A stretch of DNA of 64,000 nucleotides from Psychrobacillus sp. FSL H8-0483 (GTDB taxonomy: Bacteria > Bacillota > Bacilli > Bacillales_A > Planococcaceae): NCBI RefSeq assembly GCF_038637725.1, contig NZ_CP152052.1, positions 2,463,501-2,527,500 on the forward strand, given 5' to 3'. The notes beneath the pieces are model-generated. The model saw only the letters and a list, made by a program, of their open reading frames with translations, did not search any database and was not told the DNA's origin. Of the stretch, positions 52,545 to 61,839 are shown in pieces. A program made the translations under genes and the position numbers. Numbering within the stretch: the stretch's first letter is position 1; the number at the start of each line of letters is the position of its first letter.

Positions 52545-53312
52545 TTAGAATCCATTTTCCACTAACCATTTCATAATGCTTTCTTCTCTTTTCTTCATAT
52601 CGTCATGCTGCGCATCGTATTTACTCATTTTCTTCTGTGCAACAAGATTTCCATCTACCATAAACAATACTCTTTCGGTTTTTGCTGCCACCTTAGCATC
52701 ATGCGTAACGAGCATTACGGTTGTCCCTTTTTTATTAATCCCTGCAAGAATTGACATAATCTCTTCTGTCGATTTGGAATCTAATGCTCCGGTCGGTTCG
52801 TCTCCAAATATGATATCCGGATCATTTATCAATGCTCTGCAGATGCCGACTCTCTGCAGCTGTCCACCAGATGCCTGAGTGATATTATTATCTGCAAGCT
52901 TTTCAATTCCTGTCATTTTAAGCAGTTTTTCTGCTTTTTGATATACTGCATTTTTATCCGCATCTTTTGATACAAGAGCAGGAAACATAACATTGTCAAT
53001 CAATGACAGATTCTTTAATAGATTAATATCCTGAAAGATAAATCCCATGTGATTCAGTCGAATCTTTGCCAACTCTTCTTCTTTAAGACTGCCGATTTCA
53101 CTGCCATTAAATTTCACACTACCAGAAGTAATTCTATCCATTCCGCTTATATTATATAGGAGTGTTGATTTTCCGCTTCCGGATGGACCCATAATCGAAA
53201 CGAATTCACCTTTTTCTATCTCCAAGTTTACATCCTTTAAGATATGAAGCTCATTTTCTTGCCCTAATTCTACTTTTTTGTTCATACTTCTTGCTTCTAA
53301 TATAATGCTCAT
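52545..53312 (-). CDS. MacB/BceA-type ABC ATPase
   Basis: About 255 residues with Walker A GPSGSGKS, Q-loop FIFQDINLL, signature ASGGQLQRVGICRA and Walker B IIFGDEPTGALD, the family sequence of FtsE/LolD/BceA ATPases. GGAGGAATATAT precedes the ATG at 53312. It works with the FtsX-type permease upstream. Confidence 0.92.
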   Translation of the reverse strand: MSIILEARSMNKKVELGQENELHILKDVNLEIEKGEFVSIMGPSGSGKSTLLYNISGMDRITSGSVKFNGSEIGSLKEEELAKIRLNHMGFIFQDINLLKNLSLIDNVMFPALVSKDADKNAVYQKAEKLLKMTGIEKLADNNITQASGGQLQRVGICRALINDPDIIFGDEPTGALDSKSTEEIMSILAGINKKGTTVMLVTHDAKVAAKTERVLFMVDGNLVAQKKMSKYDAQHDDMKKREESIMKWLVENGF

Positions 53313-53363
53313 ATATATTCCTCCAATGTCAAACATATATCCACAGAGGCATCCCGGAATGCC

Positions 53364-53426
53364 TTACTTTTCAGAAATCTGCATGCTTATCTGTTTCGGT
53401 GCCTTTACGCTGGAGGCTTCTTCCAT
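53364..53426 (-). CDS. Possible 20-residue peptide between permease and ATPase
   Basis: MEEASSVKAPKQISMQISEK with AGGAGGG about 13 bases upstream. It may be a real short peptide or the remains of a longer gene. There is also a GGCAT-CCGGG-ATGCC hairpin just downstream. Confidence 0.25.
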   Translation of the reverse strand: MEEASSVKAPKQISMQISEK

Positions 53427-53467
53427 CTCGGGGATACGCCCTCCTGCCTGGACCTTTCTCAACCGTT

Positions 53468-55822
53468 CTAACTTCTTAAAACTACAGATAAATCATCTTC
53501 TCCTGTTACCTTACAGCACACAGAAATAGTAATTCCAACGACTACAATCAATGCTAACGGACATAGCAGCCAAGTCTGCCATACAACATTAACTAATTCA
53601 ATTTTTGCGGCTCCCATAGAGGACATTGCCATACTTACAAGAAATTCCCCTAGAAAATTCGCAGCCAGCACTCCAACTATGATTCCCAAAATCAGTACCA
53701 TCATAGTTCCTGCCATATATTGATGTTTAATATTTTTAGAAGTTAATCCCATACTTCGCATGATTGCAATCTGAGACATATCCTTTGATAATAGCATCCG
53801 AAGGAATAATGCAGTTATCAAAACGGCAATAATCACTGCTATTGCGATTCCACCTATAACAATCAGGCTCATCTGATCAATGATATTTCCAAGAGTCTGC
53901 ACTGTATACTCTTTGATATCATTTACCTGCGCAGAATCATAGGTATTCTGATAGTAGTCCATTTTCTCACGAACATCGACGCTTTGAGCCACATCCATGC
54001 TCACAATATACCAAAGAACGGAATCTTCATTTAAACCTAGACCGGAAGGCGCCTTTGCTGTTTTCCCACCATTTGTAATATCTTGATAAATACCAGTTAC
54101 TTTCAAAGTCTTTTCTGCCCCGGCAACTTTTAATACTACTTCATCTCCCACTTTCTTGTTTAATCCATCTTTTGACGTATTGGCAAAGGAAAGTGAGATT
54201 TCCCCTTCAGCCTGTGGTGCTCTCCCTTCGAGATATTTTAATGGAAATACGGAAAAATCTCCGATTTCAATATTAATATAGTCCCAGGAATCTTCCGCAT
54301 TTTTAACCTGATAGGAACTTGTGATGTAAGCGGCATACTTTTCAAAATCCGAATCATTCTTCAGTTCTTCCTGCAGCTTTTTAAAATCTTCTGTAATTGT
54401 ATCTGTCTTTCGAAGATCGATTCGCATGTCGGATTTTCCTATTCCCATGTAAGTGGAAAATTCCGATGAATTCATGGTGTTAAAAATATTTATAGGAAGT
54501 ATTACAATAAACGTACATATGATAAAAATAAAGAACAGTAGCCTGTATAATTTGAATCGTTTCCATACATCCCTAAGTCCCATATAAATATTGGTGCTGA
54601 AAAATTTGTTCTTAAGCAGTGGAAAACTATATTTTCGGTTCTTTCCACGCTCCATGATATCTGAACGTAATGCTTCCACCGCAGAAATCTTATCGATTCC
54701 TTTCAGTACTTTCTGGCAGTACATCATAATCAAGAAATATACCAATAAGGGAGCTATAAGAGATAGTATATATTTTAAGTTTCCTGATAAATCCGAAGAA
54801 ATGTAAAGTCTCATATTACCGATTAACAGATTTACCACTGCAAAGGAAAGCAGATAGCCTATTATACCGGCTGCTACTGACATGACTCTGTATTTATTAA
54901 GATATACCTTCTTTATATCTTTTTTGGATATTCCTATCGCTTTCATCACACCGATTTCTCTTAAATCTTCATCAATCGTTGCCAAGAACGTAAGTCTGAT
55001 ACAGAGCATAGCTATAATAATCAGGAGAATACTGATAAGTATAATGACCATTGCGACTGCCACATCTGACATGACATTAAACATCAGAAATATCTTTCCT
55101 CCGACTGTAGGACCATTTGCAGGAAGACCTCCTTCGATATATGCAGTCTGAACAGCCTGAGAGTCCCCGTTTTCATGCAGTTTGAATTCGATCATATATT
55201 CCAGTTCCCCGGCCTGCTTTAAAAACATTGCATTATAGTCTGCCTGATTAATTACAAACCGTTTCGAAGAAGTAAGAGAAGAGTTCATCTCATAATCTCT
55301 TGCATAATCTGAAATGACAAACTCATTCTCATACTCTCCGCTTTTCACCGTAATCGTATCACCTATTTTTAAGTCATATTGTTGCATGAAATAGATGGGA
55401 ACCGCCACTTCCCTTTCCTTTACATCCAGTTTTTCATTATCTAAGTCCAATATAAAGTCAAATTTTTTATTCTGTACAACAAATGAAATATCCTGTACAG
55501 TTCCAGCCATCGTTTGATTATTGCCGAAATGAATATTACTTCCATCCAAAGTCAGAAGAACCATTGTCTCTTGCATCGCTATATTCTCACGCTGTGCTTC
55601 TGTAAATCTATCTATTTCTGCCTGATCAAATTCTCCAGAATGCATCTGCGTTATGTCAGCTGGTACTGCACGTTCCTGCAGGTCCGACATCGACTGAATC
55701 AGATTGGCAATGTTATTTATTGCACTAGCAGCCAAAATAACTGCCATAGTGATAAATGCAAACACTGTCACAGTTATGATTTTCTTCCTGTAAAAATCAT
55801 TCTTAACAATTTTTAAAAACAA
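53468..55822 (-). CDS. FtsX-type ABC permease
   Basis: This 784-residue protein has an N-terminal helix, an extracytoplasmic domain, three helices near 255-380, a second extracytoplasmic domain and three C-terminal helices, i.e. two FtsX domains as in large MacB/BceB-like exporters. The start is TTG after AGGAAGGAGG. Its codon use (CAG, CCG, GCC more frequent) and slightly higher GC suggest transfer from another Bacillota lineage. It may give antimicrobial-peptide resistance or lipoprotein export. Confidence 0.88.
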   Translation of the reverse strand: MFLKIVKNDFYRKKIITVTVFAFITMAVILAASAINNIANLIQSMSDLQERAVPADITQMHSGEFDQAEIDRFTEAQRENIAMQETMVLLTLDGSNIHFGNNQTMAGTVQDISFVVQNKKFDFILDLDNEKLDVKEREVAVPIYFMQQYDLKIGDTITVKSGEYENEFVISDYARDYEMNSSLTSSKRFVINQADYNAMFLKQAGELEYMIEFKLHENGDSQAVQTAYIEGGLPANGPTVGGKIFLMFNVMSDVAVAMVIILISILLIIIAMLCIRLTFLATIDEDLREIGVMKAIGISKKDIKKVYLNKYRVMSVAAGIIGYLLSFAVVNLLIGNMRLYISSDLSGNLKYILSLIAPLLVYFLIMMYCQKVLKGIDKISAVEALRSDIMERGKNRKYSFPLLKNKFFSTNIYMGLRDVWKRFKLYRLLFFIFIICTFIVILPINIFNTMNSSEFSTYMGIGKSDMRIDLRKTDTITEDFKKLQEELKNDSDFEKYAAYITSSYQVKNAEDSWDYINIEIGDFSVFPLKYLEGRAPQAEGEISLSFANTSKDGLNKKVGDEVVLKVAGAEKTLKVTGIYQDITNGGKTAKAPSGLGLNEDSVLWYIVSMDVAQSVDVREKMDYYQNTYDSAQVNDIKEYTVQTLGNIIDQMSLIVIGGIAIAVIIAVLITALFLRMLLSKDMSQIAIMRSMGLTSKNIKHQYMAGTMMVLILGIIVGVLAANFLGEFLVSMAMSSMGAAKIELVNVVWQTWLLCPLALIVVVGITISVCCKVTGEDDLSVVLRS

Positions 55823-56107
55823 ATTTTTTCCTCCTTCCTATAAAGATAAAATTTTGGGTTTCTTAGTAGACTTGACCCGAATAATTATTGTAAGTACAAA
55901 AGTAATCATACAGAATGGCATTTATTGGGTTAACCAGCTTGAGACTAATTATTTACTAAGCCTGCAGACCTATTTTATTAAGTTGTTTGACTGAAGAGCA
56001 CAGAGTGAGCCCTTATTTAAATCGTGCAACATAGTGTAGCCTATTCAACTAACCTGCTTTTAGGTTAATACCCAATACATCTTTCCTTTAACCAAACATA
56101 AAATACA

Positions 56108-56148
56108 AAAAAAAGAAACCATACGACAACTCGTATGTTTTCTTTTTT
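56108..56148. terminator. Bidirectional hairpin
   Basis: AAAAAAGAAACCATACGA and TCGTATGTTTTCTTTTTT arms with a CAAC loop. Confidence 0.7.
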
Positions 56149-56212
56149 ATGCTGTTCTACACACGTTTGAGGTAGAGATTATTAAGTTGTTTCATTTTGT
56201 TTCTAAAAACAC

Positions 56213-56249
56213 AATAACCATCTATCAGTTCCTCTGATAGATGGTTATT
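56213..56249. terminator. Hairpin after the SET gene
   Basis: A perfect 16-bp stem, AATAACCATCTATCAG, with a 5-base loop. Confidence 0.65.
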
Positions 56250-56329
56250 TAAAATGTTTTAAAAAAAGTTTTTCTTCATTTCTAAATTTTATAGGAAGGC
56301 GAATCGTCAAGAATTGCCTCCATATCCTT

Positions 56330-56707
56330 TTATTCCTGATTAAACCACAGTTGATCTTTGTCATCAACGTCGCCATTATAATTGATTAGAATTTCATCTC
56401 CTGCTTTTATATCTGTGTAAGCAAAGAAGTCAAATGTGTGATTTTTAAAATTAATCTCATACGTTGCATTAGGTTCATAAGAATGGTTAAACAACATTCC
56501 ATAACCAAGAAGGATAGCAGATTGACCTATCCCATACTCAAAAGCATAATCACCTAGTATGGTTTTCTCAATGTATTGATGCTCTTCGTTTGGATAAGAA
56601 ATGACAGGTGCTTCATGAAAAAGCTCGCCTTTTTTGATATCTTTAGTTGCAAATATACCCCTATTGAATTCTCCATCACTTATTGGAGATGTTTTTACCT
56701 CAATCAT
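56330..56707 (-). CDS. SET-domain protein
   Basis: About 125 residues: RGIFATKDIKKGELF (SET-N), MLFNHSYEPNATY (the NHS cofactor motif) and GDEILINYNG (catalytic Tyr). It is a minimal SET domain, expected to be a protein lysine methyltransferase. The frame is open to 56725, but the Met at 56707 starts the conserved sequence. Substrate unknown in bacteria. Confidence 0.82.
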   Translation of the reverse strand: MIEVKTSPISDGEFNRGIFATKDIKKGELFHEAPVISYPNEEHQYIEKTILGDYAFEYGIGQSAILLGYGMLFNHSYEPNATYEINFKNHTFDFFAYTDIKAGDEILINYNGDVDDKDQLWFNQE

Positions 56708-56899
56708 GTTTGTTCGCCTACTCACTTTTAAAATATTCTTTCTAACTGTACCATTAATTTGAACATAGAGCTCATTTTATTTTTTTTTACTACTTTATAA
56801 TATAATAAACACCTTTATAGTCACATATTATTTAAGTAAAACCATCATCATTTTCCATATAGTACTTTTAAGAATTTTTTTACATCCTTTTTATTTGGG

Positions 56900-57043
56900 T
56901 TAATTTGAATAATCTTCAATAAATAGTCCCATTTCTTCAATTAAAGGAATGATTGGATCTAATGGCTTGACGTATGAATACCCATTAAATACTTTCATTT
57001 TTCTAGGATAAAAAACCATTGCACCAATGTCCTCTCTATCCAT
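56900..57043 (-). CDS. Small protein of 47 residues, unknown
   Basis: AAAGGAGGAGAG precedes an ATG at 57043. The protein begins MDREDIGAMVFYPRKMKVFN and continues GYSYVKPLDPIIPLIEEMGLFIED. Composition is natural, with no membrane helix. The strong ribosome site makes a real gene likely. Family not recognised. Confidence 0.6.
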   Translation of the reverse strand: MDREDIGAMVFYPRKMKVFNGYSYVKPLDPIIPLIEEMGLFIEDYSN

Positions 57044-57322
57044 ATACACTTCTCTCCTCCTTTAATGTTTCATAAATACCCTTGAATAACTCCGAGATTC
57101 ATTTTACCAAAACCATTCATAATACTTTTTGTTTGATAACTTTCATACCATCATCTCATGTTCTACACTAAAGCTGAGAAAAGTAATGGAAAAGGCGTGC
57201 TATTTCCATTGAAACCCTATCATATTTCTTACTATTTTATACCTCATACACTTTTTCCAATCATTAGATTCCTTTCGTATCTTCCCAATGAAGTATGAAT
57301 AAGCTATTCTATAAAAAGTTTC

Positions 57323-57350
57323 TTGACAAAGATGATTTGAATATTATAAT
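57323..57350 (+). promoter_or_regulatory. Consensus promoter of the iron transporter operon
   Basis: TTGACA (57323-57328) and TATAAT (57345-57350) with a 16-bp spacer, both perfect matches to the sigma-A consensus. Confidence 0.8.
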
Positions 57351-57356
57351 TGAAAT

Positions 57357-57371
57357 TGAGAATCGTTTTCA
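57357..57371. promoter_or_regulatory. Fur box
   Basis: TGAGAATCGTTTTCA, a 7-1-7 type Fur box (consensus TGATAAT-N-ATTATCA), right after the -10 element at the expected transcription start. Iron-bound Fur there would block transcription. Confidence 0.65.
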
Positions 57372-57408
57372 CTTCAGATTCATCTACATAGTAAGGGAGA
57401 CACAATCA

Positions 57409-58473
57409 ATGAAAAAAGCATTATTCATTATTTTAGCTTTTGCATTGGTAGCTTTAGCGGCTTGTAGCAACGACACAACTTCTAAAGTCACAACAAACAA
57501 TACAAAAGAAACAAACGATAGCAAAGAGGTAAACCTATACACGGCACGTCATTATGATGTAGACGATCAGCTATATGCGAAATTCGAAGAAGAAACTGGC
57601 ATTAAAGTAAATGTCATTAAAGGTGAAGCTGACGAATTGCTTGAGCGTATTAAACGTGAAGGCGATGCAACTCAAGCTGATTTATTTTTAACAGCGGATG
57701 CAGGTCGATTATACCGAGCAAAAGATGCAGGGTTATTACAACCTGTCTCAAGTGATGTATTGGATGAGCAAATCCCATCGAACTTTCAAGATAAAGACCA
57801 AATGTGGTATGGTTTAACTAAACGTGCACGTGTTATGGTATATAACAAAGAAACTGTAAAACCGGAAGAATTGTCTACATATGAAGCACTTACAGATGAT
57901 AAGTGGAAGGGCCGTATCTTGATTCGTGGATCAGAAAATGTCTATAATCAATCTTTGTTAGCCTCGTTTATAGAAATTAACGGGGAAGAAAAGGCAAAAG
58001 AGTGGGCTGCTGGCCTAGTAGCAAACTTCGCACGTGACCCTGAGGGCGGCGACCGCGACCAAGCAAAAGCAATTGCTGCTGGTATTGGTGATGTAGCGAT
58101 TATGAACACTTACTACTTTGGTCAAATGCTAAACTCAGAAGATCCAGAAGAAGTAAAAGTAGCCGAAAAATTAGGGGTATTTTTTCCTAACCAAGAAACA
58201 AATGGAACGCATGTTAACGTAAGCGGTGCAGGAGTTGTTAAAGCGGCAAAGAACAAAGAGAATGCGATTAAATTACTTGAGTTCTTATCTTCTCCTGAAT
58301 CACAAGGTACGTTCGCAGAAGCAAACTATGAGTATCCAGTGAATGAGTCCGTAGAACCATCTGAGCTATTAAAATCTTGGGGAGAATTTAAAGAACAAGA
58401 TATACCTTTATCTGCTTTAGGTGAGAATAATGCAAAATCAATTTTAATATTTAACGAAGTAGGCTGGAAATAA
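57409..58473 (+). CDS. Ferric iron ABC transporter, binding lipoprotein
   Basis: This 354-residue protein has a lipoprotein signal (LVALAACSN, lipobox Cys near residue 18) and then a FutA/FbpA-type binding fold (VNLYTARHYDVDDQLYAKFE, with YNQSL and NTYYFGQM tyrosines that typically bind ferric iron). The frame is open from 57295, but GGGAGA before the ATG at 57409 and the signal peptide define the start. It carries ferric iron to the permease encoded next. Confidence 0.9.
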   Translation: MKKALFIILAFALVALAACSNDTTSKVTTNNTKETNDSKEVNLYTARHYDVDDQLYAKFEEETGIKVNVIKGEADELLERIKREGDATQADLFLTADAGRLYRAKDAGLLQPVSSDVLDEQIPSNFQDKDQMWYGLTKRARVMVYNKETVKPEELSTYEALTDDKWKGRILIRGSENVYNQSLLASFIEINGEEKAKEWAAGLVANFARDPEGGDRDQAKAIAAGIGDVAIMNTYYFGQMLNSEDPEEVKVAEKLGVFFPNQETNGTHVNVSGAGVVKAAKNKENAIKLLEFLSSPESQGTFAEANYEYPVNESVEPSELLKSWGEFKEQDIPLSALGENNAKSILIFNEVGWK

Positions 58474-58479
58474 TATGTT

Positions 58480-58520
58480 AAACACCCTTGTCTCATTGGC
58501 AAGGGGTTTCTTTCTATTTC
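58480..58520 (+). terminator. Attenuating hairpin between binding protein and permease
   Basis: AAACACCCTTG/CAAGGGGTTT arms followed by CTTTC. It lies inside the operon and would lower permease expression relative to the binding protein. Confidence 0.7.
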
Positions 58521-58539
58521 TTTAAGAGGTGTTTTAAAC

Positions 58540-60168
58540 GTGAAAAGAATGGCTAATGTGAATAGTTGGACTGTCGTTGCAGGAATAATTATACTTCTTT
58601 TATTTTTACCGAATCTAACCATTATTTCGGGTATCTTCACACCGTCCAATGAGAACTGGGAACACATGAAAGAGTTTGTTTTGGGCACTTATATTAAAAA
58701 TTCCTTCATACTGATAGGTTTTACAGCTATCTTATCGATAATAATTGGTTTAAGTTTAGCTTGGATAATTGCTCAATATCAATTTCCCTTTCGTCAATTC
58801 TTAAAATGGGCATTAATTCTACCACTTTCGATTCCTCCATTTATAGGTGCCTATACTTATCATGGAATCGTCAATTATACAGGTATTGTTCAAACAACTC
58901 TGCGCGAGCGTTTTGGACTTGAACTTAATCACGTTTATTTCGATATCATGAATCTGCCAGGCGCCATATTCATTTTTACCATTTTCTTGTATCCCTATGT
59001 ATATACAATTACCCGTATATTCCTATCACAACAATCCGCATCGCTGATTGAGAGTGCACGTGTTTTGGGTAAAGGACCATGGCAAGTTTTCTTTCAGATC
59101 GTAATACCAGTTTCACGAGTTTCTATAATTGGTGGGGCAAGCTTAGTTATATTAGAAGTGTTAAATGACTATGGGGTAGTTAAATATTATGGAATCCAAA
59201 CCTTTAGTACGGCAATCTTTCAAACGTGGTTTGGCTTAGGTGATATTGAAACTACTATTAAACTTGCTGCATCTCTCATGGGATTAGTGATTATTATCCT
59301 TATGCTAGAGAAGATTCTAAGAGGCCGAAGACAATATAGTTATTCGACAACAAAAGTAAGACCTTTGCCTCTTATTCAATTAACAGGGGCTAAAGCATTT
59401 TTGGCAACCTTATATGGTTTCCTCATTTTAAGCTTGGGCTTCTTTATTCCAGTTATCCAGCTGGTGGACTGGTTAATCTTAACTTTCGGCAAGATTCCAA
59501 TGGATGAATTTTTGATATACGTAAAAAATTCAGTTCTAGTTGCTGGAATTAGTGCCACATGTATTGTAGTTTTTGCATTGATCTTAGGAAACTTTGGACG
59601 CCTTGTTCATGGGAAATACGCTAAATTATTACCTAAACTAACGATACTTGGCTATTCTATTCCAGGAGCCGTCATAGCAGTAGGAGTTGTTACGGCATTT
59701 ATCGCACTCGACCAATTTTTAACACCACTTTATCAATTGCTCGGTGAAAGTTCAACTTTAGTTTTAAGCGTTAGTCTGGTCATGTTAATCACGGCATACA
59801 TCATCAGGTTCTTTGCGATTGGTTATAATTCAATTGAATCCGGTTATGATAAAATAGGAACAAATTTTAGAGATGCTTCGAGATTACTTGGTGTAGGAAT
59901 AACCAAAACGTTTTTTAAAGTCGATGTCCCTATGATGAAAGGTGCTATTATTAGCGGAATTATTGTTGTTTTTATTGACATACTAAAGGAGATTCCTTTA
60001 ACACTAATTTTGCGTCCTTTTAACTTTGATACACTATCTACAAAAGCTTTTCAATATGCAAGTGATGAAAAAATTATGGAAGCATCACAAGCTTCTTTAT
60101 TAATAGTTAGTATAAGTGCCATTGCCATTGTAATTTTTAATAAGTTTCTAGATAAGGAGACGAAATAA
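58540..60168 (+). CDS. Ferric iron ABC transporter, permease
   Basis: This 542-residue protein has about 12 helices and two fused permease halves, each with an EAA-type loop (ESARVLGKGPWQVFFQIVIP and DASRLLGVGITKTFFKVDVP), as in FbpB. The start is GTG after AAGAGGTG. It ends 1 base before the ATPase gene. Confidence 0.9.
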   Translation: MKRMANVNSWTVVAGIIILLLFLPNLTIISGIFTPSNENWEHMKEFVLGTYIKNSFILIGFTAILSIIIGLSLAWIIAQYQFPFRQFLKWALILPLSIPPFIGAYTYHGIVNYTGIVQTTLRERFGLELNHVYFDIMNLPGAIFIFTIFLYPYVYTITRIFLSQQSASLIESARVLGKGPWQVFFQIVIPVSRVSIIGGASLVILEVLNDYGVVKYYGIQTFSTAIFQTWFGLGDIETTIKLAASLMGLVIIILMLEKILRGRRQYSYSTTKVRPLPLIQLTGAKAFLATLYGFLILSLGFFIPVIQLVDWLILTFGKIPMDEFLIYVKNSVLVAGISATCIVVFALILGNFGRLVHGKYAKLLPKLTILGYSIPGAVIAVGVVTAFIALDQFLTPLYQLLGESSTLVLSVSLVMLITAYIIRFFAIGYNSIESGYDKIGTNFRDASRLLGVGITKTFFKVDVPMMKGAIISGIIVVFIDILKEIPLTLILRPFNFDTLSTKAFQYASDEKIMEASQASLLIVSISAIAIVIFNKFLDKETK

Positions 60169-60169
60169 T

Positions 60170-60913
60170 ATGTTTATTTCTATTCAAGACGTTTGTTATT
60201 CCTATCCGAACTCAGAAGGTTATGCACTAGATCAATTTTCATTAACCATTGAAAAAGGAGAAGTAATTTCAATCTTAGGTAGAAGTGGAAGTGGGAAAAG
60301 TACCATCCTCCGCTTACTTGCAGGACTTGAAAATCCAACAAGAGGATCCTTTACAATTCAAGAGGAAATAATGTTTGATCAAAAAAGATTTCGTCAACCT
60401 GAAAAACGTGGAATTGGGATGGTTTTTCAGGATTATGCGCTCTTTCCTCATATGACTGTTTCGGAAAATATTTTATTTGGTTTGTTTAGTATGAAGAAAA
60501 CAGAGAAAAAAAAGAGGCTACAAGAAGTTTTAGAGCTTGTTGAATTACAGGACTTTGGTAAGAGATATCCCCATCAATTAAGCGGAGGGCAGCAACAACG
60601 TGTTGCCATTGCCCGGGCTATTGCACCAAAACCACATTTAATCTTATTGGATGAACCTTTCAGCAATTTAGATGCGGAATTGCAAGTGAAAATTCGAAAA
60701 GATTTGCGATCTATTTTGAAAAAAGCAAGGATCACGTCTATTTTTGTTACGCACGATGAAAACGATGCACATGCACTAGCTGATCGTATTGTAAAGTTAA
60801 AAGATGGATCGATTGAACTGATTGGTAAACCTTGTGATTTATTAGGAAATCGCCCCAATAATTCAATTGATAGCGAAACAACGACACCAGTCAATGATTT
60901 AGTTAATTGTTAA
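60170..60913 (+). CDS. Ferric iron ABC transporter, ATPase
   Basis: This 247-residue protein has Walker A GRSGSGKS, signature LSGGQQQRVAIARA and Walker B LILLDEPFSNLD, similar to FbpC. The usual C-terminal regulatory domain of FbpC is missing or short. It is the last gene of the Fur-controlled operon. Confidence 0.9.
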   Translation: MFISIQDVCYSYPNSEGYALDQFSLTIEKGEVISILGRSGSGKSTILRLLAGLENPTRGSFTIQEEIMFDQKRFRQPEKRGIGMVFQDYALFPHMTVSENILFGLFSMKKTEKKKRLQEVLELVELQDFGKRYPHQLSGGQQQRVAIARAIAPKPHLILLDEPFSNLDAELQVKIRKDLRSILKKARITSIFVTHDENDAHALADRIVKLKDGSIELIGKPCDLLGNRPNNSIDSETTTPVNDLVNC

Positions 60914-60959
60914 AATTTCTCTTCTAGTTTTTTCATTTATCCTTTAATAAGTACTTTAA

Positions 60960-60989
60960 GGCCCCCTAAATCAATCATTTAGGGGGTCT
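60960..60989 (+). terminator. Terminator of the iron operon
   Basis: GGCCCCCTAAAT/ATTTAGGGGGTC stem and T-rich tail. A second hairpin (AAACTGTGCATG, 61027-61056) follows. Confidence 0.75.
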
Positions 60990-61026
60990 GTCTATCTTTC
61001 CTATATAACGGTGTTGGTATTATTAA

Positions 61027-61056
61027 AAAACTGTGCATGTCTCCATGCACAGTTTG
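61027..61056. terminator. Second hairpin after the iron operon
   Basis: AAACTGTGCATG and CATGCACAGTTT arms with a TCTC loop. A-run on the left suits the minus strand, so it may also end the Nudix transcript. Confidence 0.6.
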
Positions 61057-61196
61057 AGATTTGTAACGATCATAATTACTAACCTACAGTTTTTAAAGCA
61101 GTTGTCAATGATGTTAGATCGACTGATGATCATCATACCAAAACCGTAAAAAGTACACCTTCTTCACAGATTTAGAGTGCTATTTTAATATGTCAT

Positions 61197-61709
61197 TTAT
61201 ATATTATTCAGTTTTAAAGCTTCTTTTAAGATTATCAAAATTAGTTCATGGTCGCTTATCACATATGGAACTTCTTCGGGTTCTACCCAAATACGAGAAG
61301 TAGTCTCGTTCTCTCTCAGAAATGGGAAACACTCTTCAATATCCATTCTATAAAATAATTGATAACCTACTAGTGGATATGGTCCATCCTGAACAAAGGA
61401 AGGATTGTCTGTGTGATTGACTTCGATGGCGCCAAGATACTTTATGTTCCCCGCTACATAACCTTCTTCATAAACTTCCCTATGCAAAGCATCTTCAGGA
61501 GTTTCATTATAATCTATGTGACCACCTGGAATATTATATCCTCGATCTTTTACGTGAACTAACAAGACCTTATCTTGGTTAAAGCAAAAACTATGCACAC
61601 TTGTAGCAACTTCACTTTTGTCTAAGATTTTGAAGGGATGCCATTTTAACTTTATAATATGGCCATCCCAATCAACATCTATTTGCTTGGCAGAAATAGG
61701 AGGATTCAT
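61197..61709 (-). CDS. Nudix hydrolase
   Basis: This 170-residue protein has the Nudix box GGHIDYNETPEDALHREVYE followed by EGYV at residues 62-85. The end reads EEGYV instead of the usual EExGV, a small departure. A family of pyrophosphohydrolases for nucleotide derivatives; the substrate cannot be named. Confidence 0.88.
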   Translation of the reverse strand: MNPPISAKQIDVDWDGHIIKLKWHPFKILDKSEVATSVHSFCFNQDKVLLVHVKDRGYNIPGGHIDYNETPEDALHREVYEEGYVAGNIKYLGAIEVNHTDNPSFVQDGPYPLVGYQLFYRMDIEECFPFLRENETTSRIWVEPEEVPYVISDHELILIILKEALKLNNI

Positions 61710-61839
61710 TGATCTACACCTCTGATTTGTATATTAGAAATAACTTCTAAATTTTTCTTCAAAAATCCTGCACCGTATGTAAAAAAGGTTCCTACTTGTA
61801 TCATTATTCTCATAGAAAAACAGGAACTTCATACTTTCA

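Larger units (their letters stand above)
55823..56329. other. Gene-free stretch with two hairpins
   Basis: The right part contains hairpins at 56108-56148 and 56213-56249. A partial module dyad (TATTCAACTAACCTGC) lies near 56041. The left part must hold the promoter of the FtsX-type gene. Confidence 0.5.

Noticed and set aside
53468..55822. Bacitracin-type BceAB module with its sensor kinase
   Set aside because: No BceRS-type two-component genes lie nearby and the permease has two FtsX halves with two external domains, so a specific BceB assignment is not supported.
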